64,000 bases of DNA from Symplocastrum torsivum CPER-KK1 (GTDB taxonomy: Bacteria; Cyanobacteriota; Cyanobacteriia; Cyanobacteriales; Coleofasciculaceae), in the NCBI GenBank assembly GCA_019358875.1, contig JAHHIF010000034.1, forward strand, positions 1 through 64,000, read 5' to 3'. Each line of letters opens with the position of its first letter. Position 1 is the first letter of the stretch. Positions 1-9,543 of the stretch are shown piece after piece. The translations under genes and the position numbers were made by a program. The notes below the pieces were generated by a model. That model had not been told where the DNA came from. It made no database searches and saw nothing but the letters and a program-made list of their open reading frames with translations.

Positions 1-235
1 ACTGTACAACCATGAACTCCGGCTCAGTGCAGCCAAGGAGATAAGTAAAGGTTATGAATAAAGGGTAGCGATCGCCTTTGTTTAGACCCCATAGTACCCC
101 AGCGACGACTTTTGCAAGAGGTCTATTAATGATTTCCTCGTCAATTGCATCAGGATTTGGCATCACTGGATTAGGTGTTGCGCCTGTGACGACATTCCGA
201 TAGATGTTTTGATGGATCGGCTTTACATCAGACAT
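1..235 (-). CDS. Hypothetical protein, partial (C-terminal part outside the window)
   Basis: A reading frame on the minus strand opens with ATG at 233-235 (MSDVKPIHQNIYRNVV...) and stays open for 78 codons to the window edge, so the C-terminus is missing. The visible part has a Pro/Asn-rich start, an acidic stretch (DAIDEEIINRP) and then a hydrophobic segment (PLFITFTYLLG) around residues 59-69. I do not recognise the family. It is divergent from thiL, whose start lies 155 bp away, so the gap probably holds both promoters. A plus-strand ORF overlaps its 5' end, but the minus-strand frame has the more protein-like composition. Confidence is moderate because only the N-terminal part is seen. 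Confidence 0.55.
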   Translation of the reverse strand, partial: MSDVKPIHQNIYRNVVTGATPNPVMPNPDAIDEEIINRPLAKVVAGVLWGLNKGDRYPLFITFTYLLGCTEPEFMVVQ

Positions 236-389
236 GGGGTTAAGCACCTCTGGATGAAAATGACTGTCTTCTACATTCTGTTGGACAGCTTACAACACAG
301 AATTTCTCATGGCTCAAAAGCTTTGATAGTTGAGCTTCACTTGCATGCTTGGGCAACCTTCTCAAAGAGTATAAATGAAGAGAACCTAG

Positions 390-1412
390 ATGAGTAGCTT
401 TCAGCAGCCAGTGGAATTACGAGTTCGAGACATTGGGGAACAAGGTCTTTTGGAACGGTTGCAGCGCTTTTGTCCTGCGGATATTGTGGGTGATGATGCG
501 GCTGTGATGCCGTTCCCTGGCTCAGGTCGCTCACTGGTTGTGACAACAGATGTTTTAGTAGATGGGGTACATTTTAGCGATCGCACTACCAGTCCCGAAG
601 ACGCGGGTTGGCGTGCAACGGCTGCTAATTTATCTGATTTAGCGGCAATGGGAGCTGCCCCAATCGGAATTACTGTGGGATTGAGCGTTACAGGTGATGT
701 TGCGGTTAGCTGGGTAGAGCGACTCTACCAAGGCATTACCCAATGTTTGCAGCAGTACAATACAGTAATTGTCGGTGGTGATGTGGTGCGATCGCCTGTT
801 ATTAGTCTCTCGATTACCGCCTTTGGTCAAGCTTTACCGAACCGAATACTCCGTCGTTCAACTGCGGTTGTGGGAAATGCGATCGTTATCACGGGTGTCC
901 ACGGTGCTTCCCGTGCAGGACTGGAACTACTTCTCAACCCAGAATTAGGCAAACACTTGAGCGAAGCCGAACGTACCTATTTAATCCAGGCTCACCAACG
1001 CCCAAAACCCAGACTTGATGTTTTGCCCCTACTCTGGAATAGTCTAGATTCCTACTCCGCAGTTCAAGTAGCAGGAATGGATAGCAGTGACGGTTTGGCA
1101 GATGCCATTTTACAACTCTGCCGTGCTAGTGGCGTTGGGGCAAGGCTTGAAAGAACCTCAATTCCTTTATCATCAGCCATGAGTAAGTTGATATCCGTCG
1201 CGCCAATCTTAGACTGGGCTTTGTACGGTGGTGAAGACTTTGAACTCCTGCTGTGTCTACCTCCAGAACCCGCTGAAGCTTTAGTAGCACAGTTAGGAGG
1301 AGCCGCGATTATTGGCAACATCACGACTGGTACTGAAGTCTGGTTAACAGATAGCACAGGCACTTGTGCCGATGAATTACTGGCTCTGAGCCGAGGATTT
1401 CAGCATTTTTAA
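390..1412 (+). CDS. thiL: Thiamine-monophosphate kinase
   Basis: Phosphorylates thiamine monophosphate with ATP to make thiamine pyrophosphate, the last step of cofactor synthesis, in the cytoplasm. The 340-residue product has the PurM/ThiL-like order of motifs: GDDAAV (34-39), TTDVLVDGVHF (52-62), NLSDLAAMG (80-88) with Asp residues expected to bind Mg-ATP, GGDVVRS (129-135), GMDSSDGLAD (229-238) and YGGEDFELLL (279-288). Length fits the family. ATG at 390 is preceded by a weak purine stretch (GAAGAGAAC). It stands alone: the upstream gene is divergent and gap2 downstream is convergent, with a hairpin between them. Confidence 0.95.
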   Translation: MSSFQQPVELRVRDIGEQGLLERLQRFCPADIVGDDAAVMPFPGSGRSLVVTTDVLVDGVHFSDRTTSPEDAGWRATAANLSDLAAMGAAPIGITVGLSVTGDVAVSWVERLYQGITQCLQQYNTVIVGGDVVRSPVISLSITAFGQALPNRILRRSTAVVGNAIVITGVHGASRAGLELLLNPELGKHLSEAERTYLIQAHQRPKPRLDVLPLLWNSLDSYSAVQVAGMDSSDGLADAILQLCRASGVGARLERTSIPLSSAMSKLISVAPILDWALYGGEDFELLLCLPPEPAEALVAQLGGAAIIGNITTGTEVWLTDSTGTCADELLALSRGFQHF

Positions 1413-1485
1413 ACAAGTGTAGGCATACTAAGCTAATCAGTATCGAAGTGCGTAACTTCTCAGTTAGTGAGTTTCTCAAAAATTA

Positions 1486-1510
1486 AGCCTAGGAATTTGT
1501 TTCCCAGGCT
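1486..1510 (-). terminator. Hairpin terminator between thiL and gap2
   Basis: Arms at 1486-1495 and 1501-1510 pair over 10 bp with one A-C mismatch around a 5-nt loop. Read on the minus strand, the stem is followed by TTAATTTTTG, a fair U-tract, so it best serves gap2. It may also stop thiL transcripts from the other side. Confidence 0.6.
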
Positions 1511-1564
1511 CACACTTATATTTGACTCAAGTGAACGTCTGTTCCTTAAAGTTCGATTGAAGGA

Positions 1565-2581
1565 CTAACTCTCCCACTTCTGGGCAATGATTTCTGCCAA
1601 ATCCACAACTCGCTGAGAGTAACCCCACTCGTTGTCATACCAGGCAACAACTTTGACCATGTCACCACCCATAACCATCGTTAGGCTGGAATCCACAATT
1701 GAAGAGGCATCGTGACCCTTGTAGTCTGTTGAAACAAGCGGCTCATCACTGTATGCCAAAATTCCGTTGAGTGGTCCTTCAGCAGCTTCTCTGAGAACGC
1801 TATTCACCTGCTCTGCGATCGTTGGTTTCTCGACTTGAACCACCAAGTCAACCACAGAAACGTTTGGTGTTGGCACACGCAAGGCAATACCATTTAGTTT
1901 GCCTTTCAGTTCCGGCAAGACTAAACCGACAGCTTTTGCTGCACCTGTGCTGGTTGGAACAATGTTCATCGCTGCTGCCCGTGCCCTGCGAACATCACGG
2001 TGGCTAGCATCCAAAAGACGTTGGTCTCCTGTGTAGCTGTGAGTCGTGGTCATCGTCCCTTTGATGATACCGAATTGTTCATGTAGCACTTTGGCAAAGG
2101 GGGATAAGCAATTAGTTGTACAGCTAGCGTTGCTGACAATATCATCCTTATTGTGATCGTAGTGATGGTCATTGACACCTACCACATAGGTACTGACATC
2201 ATCCCCTTTAGCAGGAGCTGTAATCATTACCTTTTTTGCGCCCGCTGCTATGTGCTTCGAGGCTCCCTCACGGCTGACAAATACACCTGTAGCTTCAATG
2301 ACAAGGTCAATTCCCCAATCTGCCCAGGGCAAGTTCAGCGGGTTGCGATCAGATACGCACTTAACTGTTTTGCCATTGATGATGATGGAGTTTTCATCAA
2401 AGCCGATATCAGCATCCAACTTCCCCAGCATCGTGTCGTACTTCAGCAAATGAGCATTCGTTTTAGGGTCAGAAGTATCATTGATGCCTACTAAATCTAT
2501 TTGGCTATTTTCCCTGGTTAACCAGCATCGTGCGAAGTTGCGTCCGATGCGCCCGAACCCATTGATCGCTACTCTAATCAC
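1565..2581 (-). CDS. gap2: Glyceraldehyde-3-phosphate dehydrogenase, photosynthetic Gap2 type
   Basis: Interconverts 1,3-bisphosphoglycerate and glyceraldehyde 3-phosphate; the Gap2 class serves the Calvin cycle and accepts NADPH as well as NADH. The 338-residue product shows the Rossmann motif NGFGRIGR (7-14), the catalytic segment SNASCTTNC with Cys154, [12 protein letters not shown], and the C-terminal WYDNEWGYS. The cofactor region INDTSD (33-38) and overall wording match cyanobacterial Gap2/plant GapA rather than the glycolytic Gap1. The start is GTG (2579-2581) with AGAGGG upstream on the minus strand. A hairpin terminator follows the gene. Some cyanobacteria carry a second Gap2-like copy (gap3), so the exact paralogue is not certain. 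Confidence 0.93.
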   Translation of the reverse strand: MIRVAINGFGRIGRNFARCWLTRENSQIDLVGINDTSDPKTNAHLLKYDTMLGKLDADIGFDENSIIINGKTVKCVSDRNPLNLPWADWGIDLVIEATGVFVSREGASKHIAAGAKKVMITAPAKGDDVSTYVVGVNDHHYDHNKDDIVSNASCTTNCLSPFAKVLHEQFGIIKGTMTTTHSYTGDQRLLDASHRDVRRARAAAMNIVPTSTGAAKAVGLVLPELKGKLNGIALRVPTPNVSVVDLVVQVEKPTIAEQVNSVLREAAEGPLNGILAYSDEPLVSTDYKGHDASSIVDSSLTMVMGGDMVKVVAWYDNEWGYSQRVVDLAEIIAQKWES

Positions 2582-2865
2582 AACGTCTTGCCCTCTGTAT
2601 TCAAGCTCAGTAAGTAAATATCTCCACTAATGACCCCAATCATATCGCAAAGCCTGTACAATTCCACCTTGGAATTGGTAAAGATACGGAGAAGGGGATC
2701 AGGAGCTAGAAAAGATTTGCTCCTCATCTTGAGTGCAACGCTGTGAACTTTTCACGACTCTGGGGTTATAAAGCAAAAGGCAGAAGGTTCCAGGGCAAAA
2801 AGCCCAAGGGCAGAGGATGAGCGTTTTCTTCCTTGTCCCTTTTCTCAGCTTAAACGTAACAATAA

Positions 2866-3546
2866 CTAGACTTGTGAGCTACTCCCCACTCCCTCCAAGT
2901 AGAGGTTGTGGTCAGTAATGTAAGCTCGAACAGATTCTGGAACGAGGTAGCGAATTGAGCGATGCTGACGACAGTATTGTCGAATTAGTGTTGAGGAGAT
3001 GCCTACGGCTGGCATTTGCAGAAGCTGCCAGCGAATTGAGATATCTTGAGAAGCTAGTTGTTGAGCGACTTGTTGGCACAGCCAGCTACTTTGGCTATCT
3101 GGTAGAGGTTGAGTTCTCTCGCTTTTAGTGAAGTGAACCCTTGTTGTAACGATAGGGCGTGGTGCAACTAACCAGTCGCAGGCAGGTATAACGGCTTCAC
3201 GGCAATACCACTGTGGCAATGTCTGAAAAGCATCAATCCCAATAATCCAGTACCACTGACAGTTAGAATAGGTATCCTGAAGCTCGGTTAAAGTTTTGAG
3301 CGCGTAATTGGGTTTAGCGTCTACTGTCTCCAGAGGTGAGAGTATAAAGTTTGGGTTGTCTCTGATCGCTTGCTCTACCATTAACCGACGATGCTCATAG
3401 CTACAGGCTTGTTTATGAGGTGAAAGGCGATCAGGTACCCAGATAACTTGAGTTAGATTTAACTGACTGAGCGCTGCCTGTGCAATTAACAGGTGCCCCC
3501 AGTGAACGGGATCGAAGGTGCCGCCTAGAATTGCCACTTGTCCCAT
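2866..3546 (-). CDS. nadD: Nicotinate-nucleotide adenylyltransferase
   Basis: Adenylates nicotinate mononucleotide to deamido-NAD in NAD synthesis. The 226-residue product begins with the nucleotidyltransferase signature GGTFDPVHWGH (8-18), which carries the HxGH-type histidines, followed by VPDRLSPHK. Near the C-terminus it has ISSTLIR (183-189), matching the ISSTxIR motif of the family, and the usual VPESVRAYI tail. Length is normal. It is on the same strand as gap2 but 284 bp upstream of it, so co-transcription is unlikely. ATG at 3544-3546 follows a HIP1 site. Confidence 0.92.
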   Translation of the reverse strand: MGQVAILGGTFDPVHWGHLLIAQAALSQLNLTQVIWVPDRLSPHKQACSYEHRRLMVEQAIRDNPNFILSPLETVDAKPNYALKTLTELQDTYSNCQWYWIIGIDAFQTLPQWYCREAVIPACDWLVAPRPIVTTRVHFTKSERTQPLPDSQSSWLCQQVAQQLASQDISIRWQLLQMPAVGISSTLIRQYCRQHRSIRYLVPESVRAYITDHNLYLEGVGSSSQV

Positions 3547-3986
3547 AATGAAAGCGATCGCACAATTGACAAACGATGTAGGAGGTGACTCCGTACCAAG
3601 GACAATGGAGAAACGGGTGAGGCAATGAAGCTAACTTCCCCTTACACTCTCTGTCGTGCAAGTTGTGAATTCTTCCAACTCTCGATTCTCCCTCAACTAG
3701 ACAACGGGTTTGACTCAAATCTGAATCACCTCGTTGGTAGGTTCTGAGTTGTTTTCTTGACTAAAGCTTCCGGACGGAGAATAGCTCTACGTGTTTAGTA
3801 GTAAAAACCGTCTAGGGGTAGAAAAATTTAGTTCAGCAATAACACAATCTATAGGACAAGTGTACCTTTTTTATGAAAATTGCGCTAAATCTATGCTTGG
3901 CTATATCTTGAAAAATCAATTCTTGATATGATAGCGCGTGTTATTGGCACAGTAGGCTTGTGTGGTGTGGTGTGTAAGGAGTTAAG
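3547..3986. other. Divergent intergenic region, nadD/murC
   Basis: No credible gene in 440 bp. It must hold the promoters of both divergent neighbours. The stretch 3880-3960 is AT-rich with TATGAT-like hexamers, but I could not place a promoter with correct spacing. A clear ribosome site AAGGAG (3976-3981) sits 5 nt before the murC ATG. Confidence 0.5.
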
Positions 3987-5570
3987 ATGCCGAATACTGT
4001 TGATTTTACTGGGAAGCCATTTCATTTCATCGGCATTGGTGGAATTGGAATGTCAGCCCTTGCCTACGTTCTAGCAAAGCGCCAAATACCTGTATCGGGT
4101 TCTGACCTTCGTTCAACGCATATTACTCAACGTTTGCAAGCAGTTGGCGCTCATCTTTTTGGAAACCAAGACGCTACTAATTTAGAATTTTTCCGCTCTA
4201 GGACAGAGCCAGCGTATGGAGAATTGCCGACTGGTATCAGTGTTAGCCCAACTTTAGGAATCGCATCTGGACTTGCAAATACCAAGACTGTCGGGACAGG
4301 ACAACTCTCGTCAAGCTTGCCTCAAGTGATCTGTTCGACAGCGATTAATACAGTTAATTCTGAGTATCAAGCGGCTTTAGAACGAGGCTACCCAATTTTT
4401 CATCGCTCAGATTTGCTAGCGGCTTTGATTCAAGATTATCAAAGTATCGGCGTGGCGGGGACTCATGGAAAAACGACAACAAGTAGCTTGATTGGGTATC
4501 TCTTGCTTAAAGCAGGTCTCGATCCAACGATTGTTGTCGGAGGCGAGGTGGATGCCTGGGATGGGAATGCACGATTGGGGAATGGGCCTTATCTCGTTGC
4601 CGAAGCTGACGAATCTGACGGGTCTTTAGCTAAGCTCTCTCCTAAGATTGGGGTTGTCACGAATATTGAACTGGATCATCCAGACCACTACGACTCGCTG
4701 GAACAGGTAATTGAGATCTTCCAGACGTTTGCTCGGCGTTGTCAGATATTGGTTGGATGTATTGATTGTGAGACATTGCGATCGCACCTCAACCCCACAA
4801 TCAGTTACAGCCTACGGAGAGATGCTGGTGCTAATTACAGTGTAGATAATGTAAACTACCATGCCCATGGCACCACTGCCCGTGTTTGGGAGGGCAATGA
4901 GGTTTTAGGAGAACTGCATCTCAAGTTGCTGGGTCAACACAACCTCAGTAATGCTTTGGCTGCTGTGGCGGTAGGACGATATCTGGGTTTAGAGTTTGAT
5001 GTCATCGACTCAGCACTCTCAACCTTTGAGGGAGCCAAACGTCGGTTTGAGCTTCGGGGTAAGTGCAATGACATCTCGTTTGTTGATGACTACGCTCACC
5101 ACCCTAGTGAAATTCAAGCCACACTTGCTGCAGCTCGTCTACGCAAGAGTGAAGACGGTACTTCGTCCTCAACACCTCGACGAGTGGTTGCGATTTTCCA
5201 GCCTCATCGCTACAGCCGCACCTTGACATTTTTGTCGGAATTTGCTGAAGCTTTTAGCGATGCAGACATTGTTGTAATCACTGACATTTACAGTGCTGGA
5301 GAACCTAACTTAGGGCACATTAGCGGGGAGCAGGTTCGAGATGCGATCTGTGCTGCGGCGCAACGCTCTGCTAACGGTGTTCACCACGAGAATGTGTACT
5401 ACAGCCCAACGTTAAGCTCGGTAACCGAGTTGCTCACCCAAACCCTCCAACCCGGAGACCTTGCCCTATTTTTAGGAGCAGGAAATTTAAATCAGATTAT
5501 TCCCCAGGTCATAGAGTTCTACCAAAAGGCTGAGAAAGATCAATTAAGAGAATTGAGCCAAAAAGCCTAA
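3987..5570 (+). CDS. murC: UDP-N-acetylmuramate--L-alanine ligase
   Basis: Adds L-alanine to UDP-MurNAc with ATP, the first step of the peptidoglycan stem peptide. Domains: nucleotide-binding N-terminal domain with GIGGIGMS (16-23), central ATPase domain with the P-loop GTHGKTTT (158-165) and EADESDGS (206-213), and the C-terminal ligase domain with DDYAHHP (367-373). The 527-residue length exceeds the usual 450-490 because residues about 66-111 form an extra low-complexity loop between DATN and QVICSTAI. Start ATG is supported by AAGGAG. murB follows after 71 bp on the same strand, so the two probably form an operon. Confidence 0.95.
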   Translation: MPNTVDFTGKPFHFIGIGGIGMSALAYVLAKRQIPVSGSDLRSTHITQRLQAVGAHLFGNQDATNLEFFRSRTEPAYGELPTGISVSPTLGIASGLANTKTVGTGQLSSSLPQVICSTAINTVNSEYQAALERGYPIFHRSDLLAALIQDYQSIGVAGTHGKTTTSSLIGYLLLKAGLDPTIVVGGEVDAWDGNARLGNGPYLVAEADESDGSLAKLSPKIGVVTNIELDHPDHYDSLEQVIEIFQTFARRCQILVGCIDCETLRSHLNPTISYSLRRDAGANYSVDNVNYHAHGTTARVWEGNEVLGELHLKLLGQHNLSNALAAVAVGRYLGLEFDVIDSALSTFEGAKRRFELRGKCNDISFVDDYAHHPSEIQATLAAARLRKSEDGTSSSTPRRVVAIFQPHRYSRTLTFLSEFAEAFSDADIVVITDIYSAGEPNLGHISGEQVRDAICAAAQRSANGVHHENVYYSPTLSSVTELLTQTLQPGDLALFLGAGNLNQIIPQVIEFYQKAEKDQLRELSQKA

Positions 5571-5641
5571 GTTCGACTAACTAAAGCAAAAAAACAAGAC
5601 TTTAGACCCAACTCACTTGCCCAAAACCAATCGGCATTCTT

Positions 5642-6631
5642 TTGACGTGTATTGATATGACCCTGTCCTATGATCCCAAAAGCGTTACTAGCGCAGTTCC
5701 TACAAAAAAGAAAGTTTACAAGCCTGAGCTTTATGTGCCTGGAACCGACTGTCCGCTTCGTGCGGCTGCCCCGTTAGCGAGCCTCACCTCGTTTCGAGTC
5801 GGTGGTCCAGCCGAGTGGTACGTTGCTCCCCGACGCTTAGAAGACCTGCAAGCCAGTTTTGAGTGGGCTTTGTCCCAAGGATTACCCCTAACACTGTTGG
5901 GGGCAGGCTCTAATCTTTTAGTAAGCGATCGCGGTTTGCCCGGTTTAGTGATCTGTACTCGCCATCTCCGCCGAAGTCAGTTTGACTACGAAACCGGAAG
6001 AGTCACAGCAGGGGCTGGTGAACCCATTGCTCGTCTGGCATGGCAAGCCGCAGAAATTGGCTGGCAGGGAATGGAGTGGGCAGTAGGAATCCCTGGCACA
6101 GTTGGCGGTGCCGTAGTGATGAATGCTGGTGCCCACAAAAGTTGTACGGCTGATGTGCTTGTAAGTACCCAGACGCTCTCTCCAACGGGGAAAGTTGAAA
6201 CACTAAATCCTCAGGACTTAGGCTTTAGCTATCGCACCTCAAACCTGCAAGGAGGCGAGCGGTTAGTTACGCAAGCAACCTTTCAGTTAAAACCGGGTGC
6301 TGATCCAAAACAGGTACTTGCCGAAACATCTCGCCATTTGGAGCAACGACGTAAATCTCAGCCTTATCACCTACCTAGCTGTGGTAGTGTCTTCCGCAAT
6401 CCTGATACACACCCAGCAGCTTGGCTAATTGAACAAATTGGTTTAAAGGGTTATCAAGTTGGCAAGGCTCAAGTGGCTGAGCGTCATGCCAACTTTATCC
6501 TCAACTGTGGTGGGGCAAAAGCTAGCGATATCTTCCAAATTATTCACCATATCCAGCAGCAGGTAGAGCAGCATTGGTCGCTCTGCTTAGAACCAGAAGT
6601 CAGAATCTTGGGTGAGTTTCAACTAGGCTAA
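5642..6631 (+). CDS. murB: UDP-N-acetylenolpyruvoylglucosamine reductase
   Basis: Reduces UDP-GlcNAc-enolpyruvate to UDP-MurNAc using FAD and NADPH, the step just before MurC. FAD-binding motifs are FRVGGPAEWYV (51-61), LGAGSNLLVSD (86-96) and GIPGTVGGAVVMNAGA (149-164). The catalytic segment SCGSVFRNP (246-254) supplies the Ser proton donor, and LEPEVRILGEF near the C-terminus supplies the Glu. YRTS (197-200) fits the shorter type II MurB class. An internal ATG at 5657 is an alternative start; the first 40 residues are not conserved. It sits 71 bp after murC. Confidence 0.95.
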   Translation: MTCIDMTLSYDPKSVTSAVPTKKKVYKPELYVPGTDCPLRAAAPLASLTSFRVGGPAEWYVAPRRLEDLQASFEWALSQGLPLTLLGAGSNLLVSDRGLPGLVICTRHLRRSQFDYETGRVTAGAGEPIARLAWQAAEIGWQGMEWAVGIPGTVGGAVVMNAGAHKSCTADVLVSTQTLSPTGKVETLNPQDLGFSYRTSNLQGGERLVTQATFQLKPGADPKQVLAETSRHLEQRRKSQPYHLPSCGSVFRNPDTHPAAWLIEQIGLKGYQVGKAQVAERHANFILNCGGAKASDIFQIIHHIQQQVEQHWSLCLEPEVRILGEFQLG

Positions 6632-6809
6632 AGATGTCGCACGGCGGTAAGGGGTACTAAGATCAATACAACTCATTTCAACATCGTGGAACTCACAAAA
6701 TAAGCCTGTGGAGTTGTCTGATAATAAGGACGATAAAGCAGGACGTTCTTACCGTAAGGTAGATGTCACCACTGATATACTCGTTTAACTCAGATAGAGT
6801 CAATCTAAT

Positions 6810-7154
6810 ATGACAAAAGGACAAGGATTCGGCTTCGGTTTAGGCAAAATGAAAGAACTCGCCGAAGCATTCAAAAAAGCCCAAGAAGTTCAACAAGGTG
6901 CCAAACAACTCCAGGAAGAACTGGAGCAAATGGAAATTGAAGGCTCATCAGCAGATGGCAGTGTCAAGGTTGTGCTTAGTGGCAACCAGGAACCCCTGCG
7001 TGTAGAGATTTCTGAAGCTGCGATCGCTCAAGGAGCAGGTACGCTCTCTGAAACCGTCACAGCCGCGATGAAAGATGCTTACGAGAAGTCCACAGCCACC
7101 ATGCGAGAACGGATGGAAGAACTCACAAGTGGGCTAAATCTTCCAGGAATGTAA
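6810..7154 (+). CDS. ebfC: YbaB/EbfC family nucleoid-associated protein
   Basis: A 114-residue homologue of YbaB/EbfC, small dimeric proteins that bind DNA without strong sequence specificity and associate with the nucleoid. It has the usual plan: a Gly/Phe-rich start ([11 protein letters not shown]), an amphipathic helix rich in Lys/Glu/Gln (about 12-46), a short beta region with [18 protein letters not shown] (about 50-67), and a long C-terminal helix (about 75-108). Here it is 179 bp downstream of murB and ends at a strong terminator. Elsewhere the gene often neighbours dnaX/recR, which are not present here. Confidence 0.9.
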   Translation: MTKGQGFGFGLGKMKELAEAFKKAQEVQQGAKQLQEELEQMEIEGSSADGSVKVVLSGNQEPLRVEISEAAIAQGAGTLSETVTAAMKDAYEKSTATMRERMEELTSGLNLPGM

Positions 7155-7174
7155 CTGAAAGTTTAGTTAAAGGT

Positions 7175-7219
7175 CAAAAGGCAAAAGAAACTCATTCAAA
7201 CGTTTTCTTTTGCCTTTTG
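7175..7219 (+). terminator. Long hairpin terminator after ebfC
   Basis: Arms at 7175-7190 and 7204-7219 are perfectly complementary over 16 bp (CAAAAGGCAAAAGAAA and its reverse complement) with a 13-nt loop, and CTTTAT follows. The position 20 bp after the ebfC stop suits rho-independent termination. The AAAAGGCAAAAG wording resembles short runs elsewhere in the window (near 2772 and 39780), so the arms may derive from a dispersed repeat. Confidence 0.75.
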
Positions 7220-7317
7220 CTTTATGGCGATTCTCGTATCAGTGAGGTAAATCTTACTTTCTTGCCTATTCCCGAAAACGCAGAATCTTGTACCTCATCC
7301 TTAGGAGAACCGCTATA

Positions 7318-8688
7318 TTATGTCGGTGGCTTCGGGGGAGCAACCTGTAGCTTAGGCAAACTCGTAATCACTCGATAAAACTGCTCAGCGAGGGCGGTAT
7401 TGGCTTCCTCAGTTAAGTGAACCGTGTCATAAAAGGCTGGCTTAGAGAAGTTTTCATAGAACTTGTAGAAATTGAGCGTCTTCACATTTTTAGGAAACGC
7501 TTTCTGAAGTTGTTCGTTCGCTTGCGCTAATTCTGCATAACCCGTCTGTACCTGTTGTTTGTAGCTTGGCTTGAGTTCATTTAAAATCGCCTGTTCTTTT
7601 GGTGAAAGATTACTCGTGCCACGACCCGTAATTTCTGGCTGAAGGGCAAGAAAGATAGGAATTCCTGCTCCAGTTGTCAAACGAACCATTTGGGCTTGAT
7701 GAGTCCGGTAACGTGCGACTCGACTGTCTAGTTCACCAGGGTTAGCGGCGAGATGTTGCTCTAGTGGTGCTGCATTCTCCGTTGCGATTAGGCTTGTCTG
7801 AGTGACATTCGGCTCTGGACGTAACAGCCAGTATTGAATGGCTTTAACGAAATAAGTCCCTGTAATGGTGTCTTTTAGCTGTTGGGTTATGGTTGTCCAA
7901 TAGTGTCCTGAGGCATTGTTGAGAAAGGCTTCCGTGTGGGGAATATCTTTAGCCGCTTGATTACTTGGCAGCATTAAGTCACTATATCCATCCAAAACCA
8001 CGATCGCATCTGGACTATAGGGCAAAATCTGGAGAGCTAGCTGCGCGAGTTCGTTACCAGACGTATAACCCGGTACAGCCGCATTGATAACGCGATACTG
8101 ACCATCCCGTAGCCTTAGTGGCAACTTAATGACTTTATCAAGCTCGCTTTTAAAGTAGGGTAATGTTGTCGGTCGATATTTCTCCGGAGTCCGCTTCTGC
8201 TGTGCTATCCGTTCATTGAGACGGGTTTCCAGTTTGCTGGCTAATGTGGCTTGATTACTGGCACTCCATTGACCAAAAGCTGTAGAACCACCTAAAAGAA
8301 AAATCCGAATTTCATTTTTGGGTTTAGCGAGGGGAAGCGGATCATTGTCGCGAAACCCTTGCTCATTGATGCCCCAATACTGACTTTTTTGCTTGCCAAC
8401 TAAGCTATAGCCCATCCCAAACTGCCGTTGGGCAGCTAGACGACCACGGTCAAAAATCCCATCATAGGGTTGTTGAGATTGACCGAGAAACTTGAGACCG
8501 TAAGCGGTAGCAAGTTCAGGTTGACCTTCATAAGCTGCCAACTCGGCGCTTTTGCCCGCAAAGCCAACAAAAATTCTTGCCAGCAACTCCAGTGCAATCA
8601 AGACCAAAGGTATGGTCATGAAGATTATTGGTAATGGCAAGGGTCGGCGGGGCTTGCGGTAAGAGCGGTGGCGCGACTTGAACTTCAA
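7318..8688 (-). CDS. SGNH/GDSL-type hydrolase with an N-terminal membrane anchor
   Basis: A 456-residue protein with a very basic N-terminus (residues 1-16) followed by one membrane segment (about 17-42), so it is probably anchored with the domain outside the cytoplasm. The hydrolase part carries FLLGGSTAFG (block I, nucleophile Ser), NAAVPGYTSGNE (block II Gly), VVLDGYSDL in the place of the usual GxND block III, and DTVHLTEEAN with the catalytic Asp-His pair. Such proteins are lipases, esterases or polysaccharide O-acetyl esterases; the substrate is unknown. It is convergent with ebfC across a terminator. Confidence 0.8.
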   Translation of the reverse strand: MKFKSRHRSYRKPRRPLPLPIIFMTIPLVLIALELLARIFVGFAGKSAELAAYEGQPELATAYGLKFLGQSQQPYDGIFDRGRLAAQRQFGMGYSLVGKQKSQYWGINEQGFRDNDPLPLAKPKNEIRIFLLGGSTAFGQWSASNQATLASKLETRLNERIAQQKRTPEKYRPTTLPYFKSELDKVIKLPLRLRDGQYRVINAAVPGYTSGNELAQLALQILPYSPDAIVVLDGYSDLMLPSNQAAKDIPHTEAFLNNASGHYWTTITQQLKDTITGTYFVKAIQYWLLRPEPNVTQTSLIATENAAPLEQHLAANPGELDSRVARYRTHQAQMVRLTTGAGIPIFLALQPEITGRGTSNLSPKEQAILNELKPSYKQQVQTGYAELAQANEQLQKAFPKNVKTLNFYKFYENFSKPAFYDTVHLTEEANTALAEQFYRVITSLPKLQVAPPKPPT

Positions 8689-9008
8689 AATACTTTCCTC
8701 AAATCACATTGAAACGGGAGCCATTCAATCACAACTAGAAGGCGTTTTTTATGTTCCTACTGGGCTTCTAGTCAGTTTGATTGTGCTACTAATTAACTCT
8801 GTTCCCGGCATTTGTTATCTTACTGCAATGGTAAGATTGGTCAGCTTCGTTGCTAAACTTAACACGGGGGCTACTAAGAACCTGTCATTCATGGAACTCG
8901 GTCAGCGAAGGCTTTTGTGTAACATAAACGGACAAAATTTAAGTTAAATAGATTTGTACGCGATCGCATTTTAGGCTGCATACAAAGTTTAAGTTAAACA
9001 TTATACCC
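8689..9008. other. Intergenic region, SGNH hydrolase/phosphatase
   Basis: 320 bp between divergent genes. An 89-codon frame crosses it but its composition and lack of family resemblance argue against a gene. AAGTTTAAGTTAAA-like direct repeats occur at about 8937-8947 and 8986-8998. Promoters for both flanking genes are expected here. Confidence 0.4.
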
Positions 9009-9485
9009 ATGCCTTGCAAGTTACTTTTCGTCTGTCTTGGAAATATTTGCCGTTCTCCATCAGCGGAGAATATTATGAATCACCTGATTGAACAAGCAGG
9101 TCTGGGTGAGAGTATTGTCTGCGATTCGGCTGGAACTGGCGGCTACCATATTGGTTCTCCTCCCGATCAACGTATGGCAGCAGCAGCAGCACGTCGGGGG
9201 ATTGAGCTTAAGGGTCAAGCACGACAATTTCAAAAGTCTGATTTTGAGAACTTTGACTTAATTTTGGCGATGGATCAGGAAAATTATCAGGATATCCTCT
9301 CCCTTGATCGAGCCGGAAAGTACAAAGACAAAGTACGGCTAATGTGTGATTTTGCCTCAAATCATCGTGAGCGAGAAGTCCCTGACCCTTACTACGGTGG
9401 TACGGAGGGTTTTAACAAGGTTATTGATTTACTGCTAGATGCCTGTGAGGGTCTGCTGCAATACGTGGTTAAAACTTACCTCTAG
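9009..9485 (+). CDS. Low-molecular-weight protein-tyrosine phosphatase
   Basis: Hydrolyses phosphotyrosine in proteins; bacterial members (Wzb, Etp, PtpA) often act on exopolysaccharide tyrosine kinases. The 158-residue product has the P-loop CLGNICRS with Cys9 and Arg15, directly followed by PSAE, and the general-acid loop PDPYYGG with Asp126. Length matches the family. No tyrosine kinase or polysaccharide gene is adjacent, so the target cannot be read from context. A small conserved hypothetical gene follows after about 58 bp and may be co-transcribed. Confidence 0.92.
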   Translation: MPCKLLFVCLGNICRSPSAENIMNHLIEQAGLGESIVCDSAGTGGYHIGSPPDQRMAAAAARRGIELKGQARQFQKSDFENFDLILAMDQENYQDILSLDRAGKYKDKVRLMCDFASNHREREVPDPYYGGTEGFNKVIDLLLDACEGLLQYVVKTYL

Positions 9486-9543
9486 AATTATCAAATTAAG
9501 TTAGTAGAGCATGGATTTTCTGTTAAACAATCTGGGGAAAATT

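Noticed and set aside
209-397. Plus-strand ORF of 62 codons before thiL
   Set aside because: It overlaps the start of the more protein-like minus-strand partial gene and the start of thiL in another frame, and has no family resemblance.
2153-2494. 113-codon ORF antisense to gap2
   Set aside because: Shadow of a highly conserved gene; no independent signal.
8678-8947. 89-codon plus-strand ORF in the gap before the phosphatase
   Set aside because: Overlaps the SGNH hydrolase start, has no ribosome site and no recognisable motif; likely chance.
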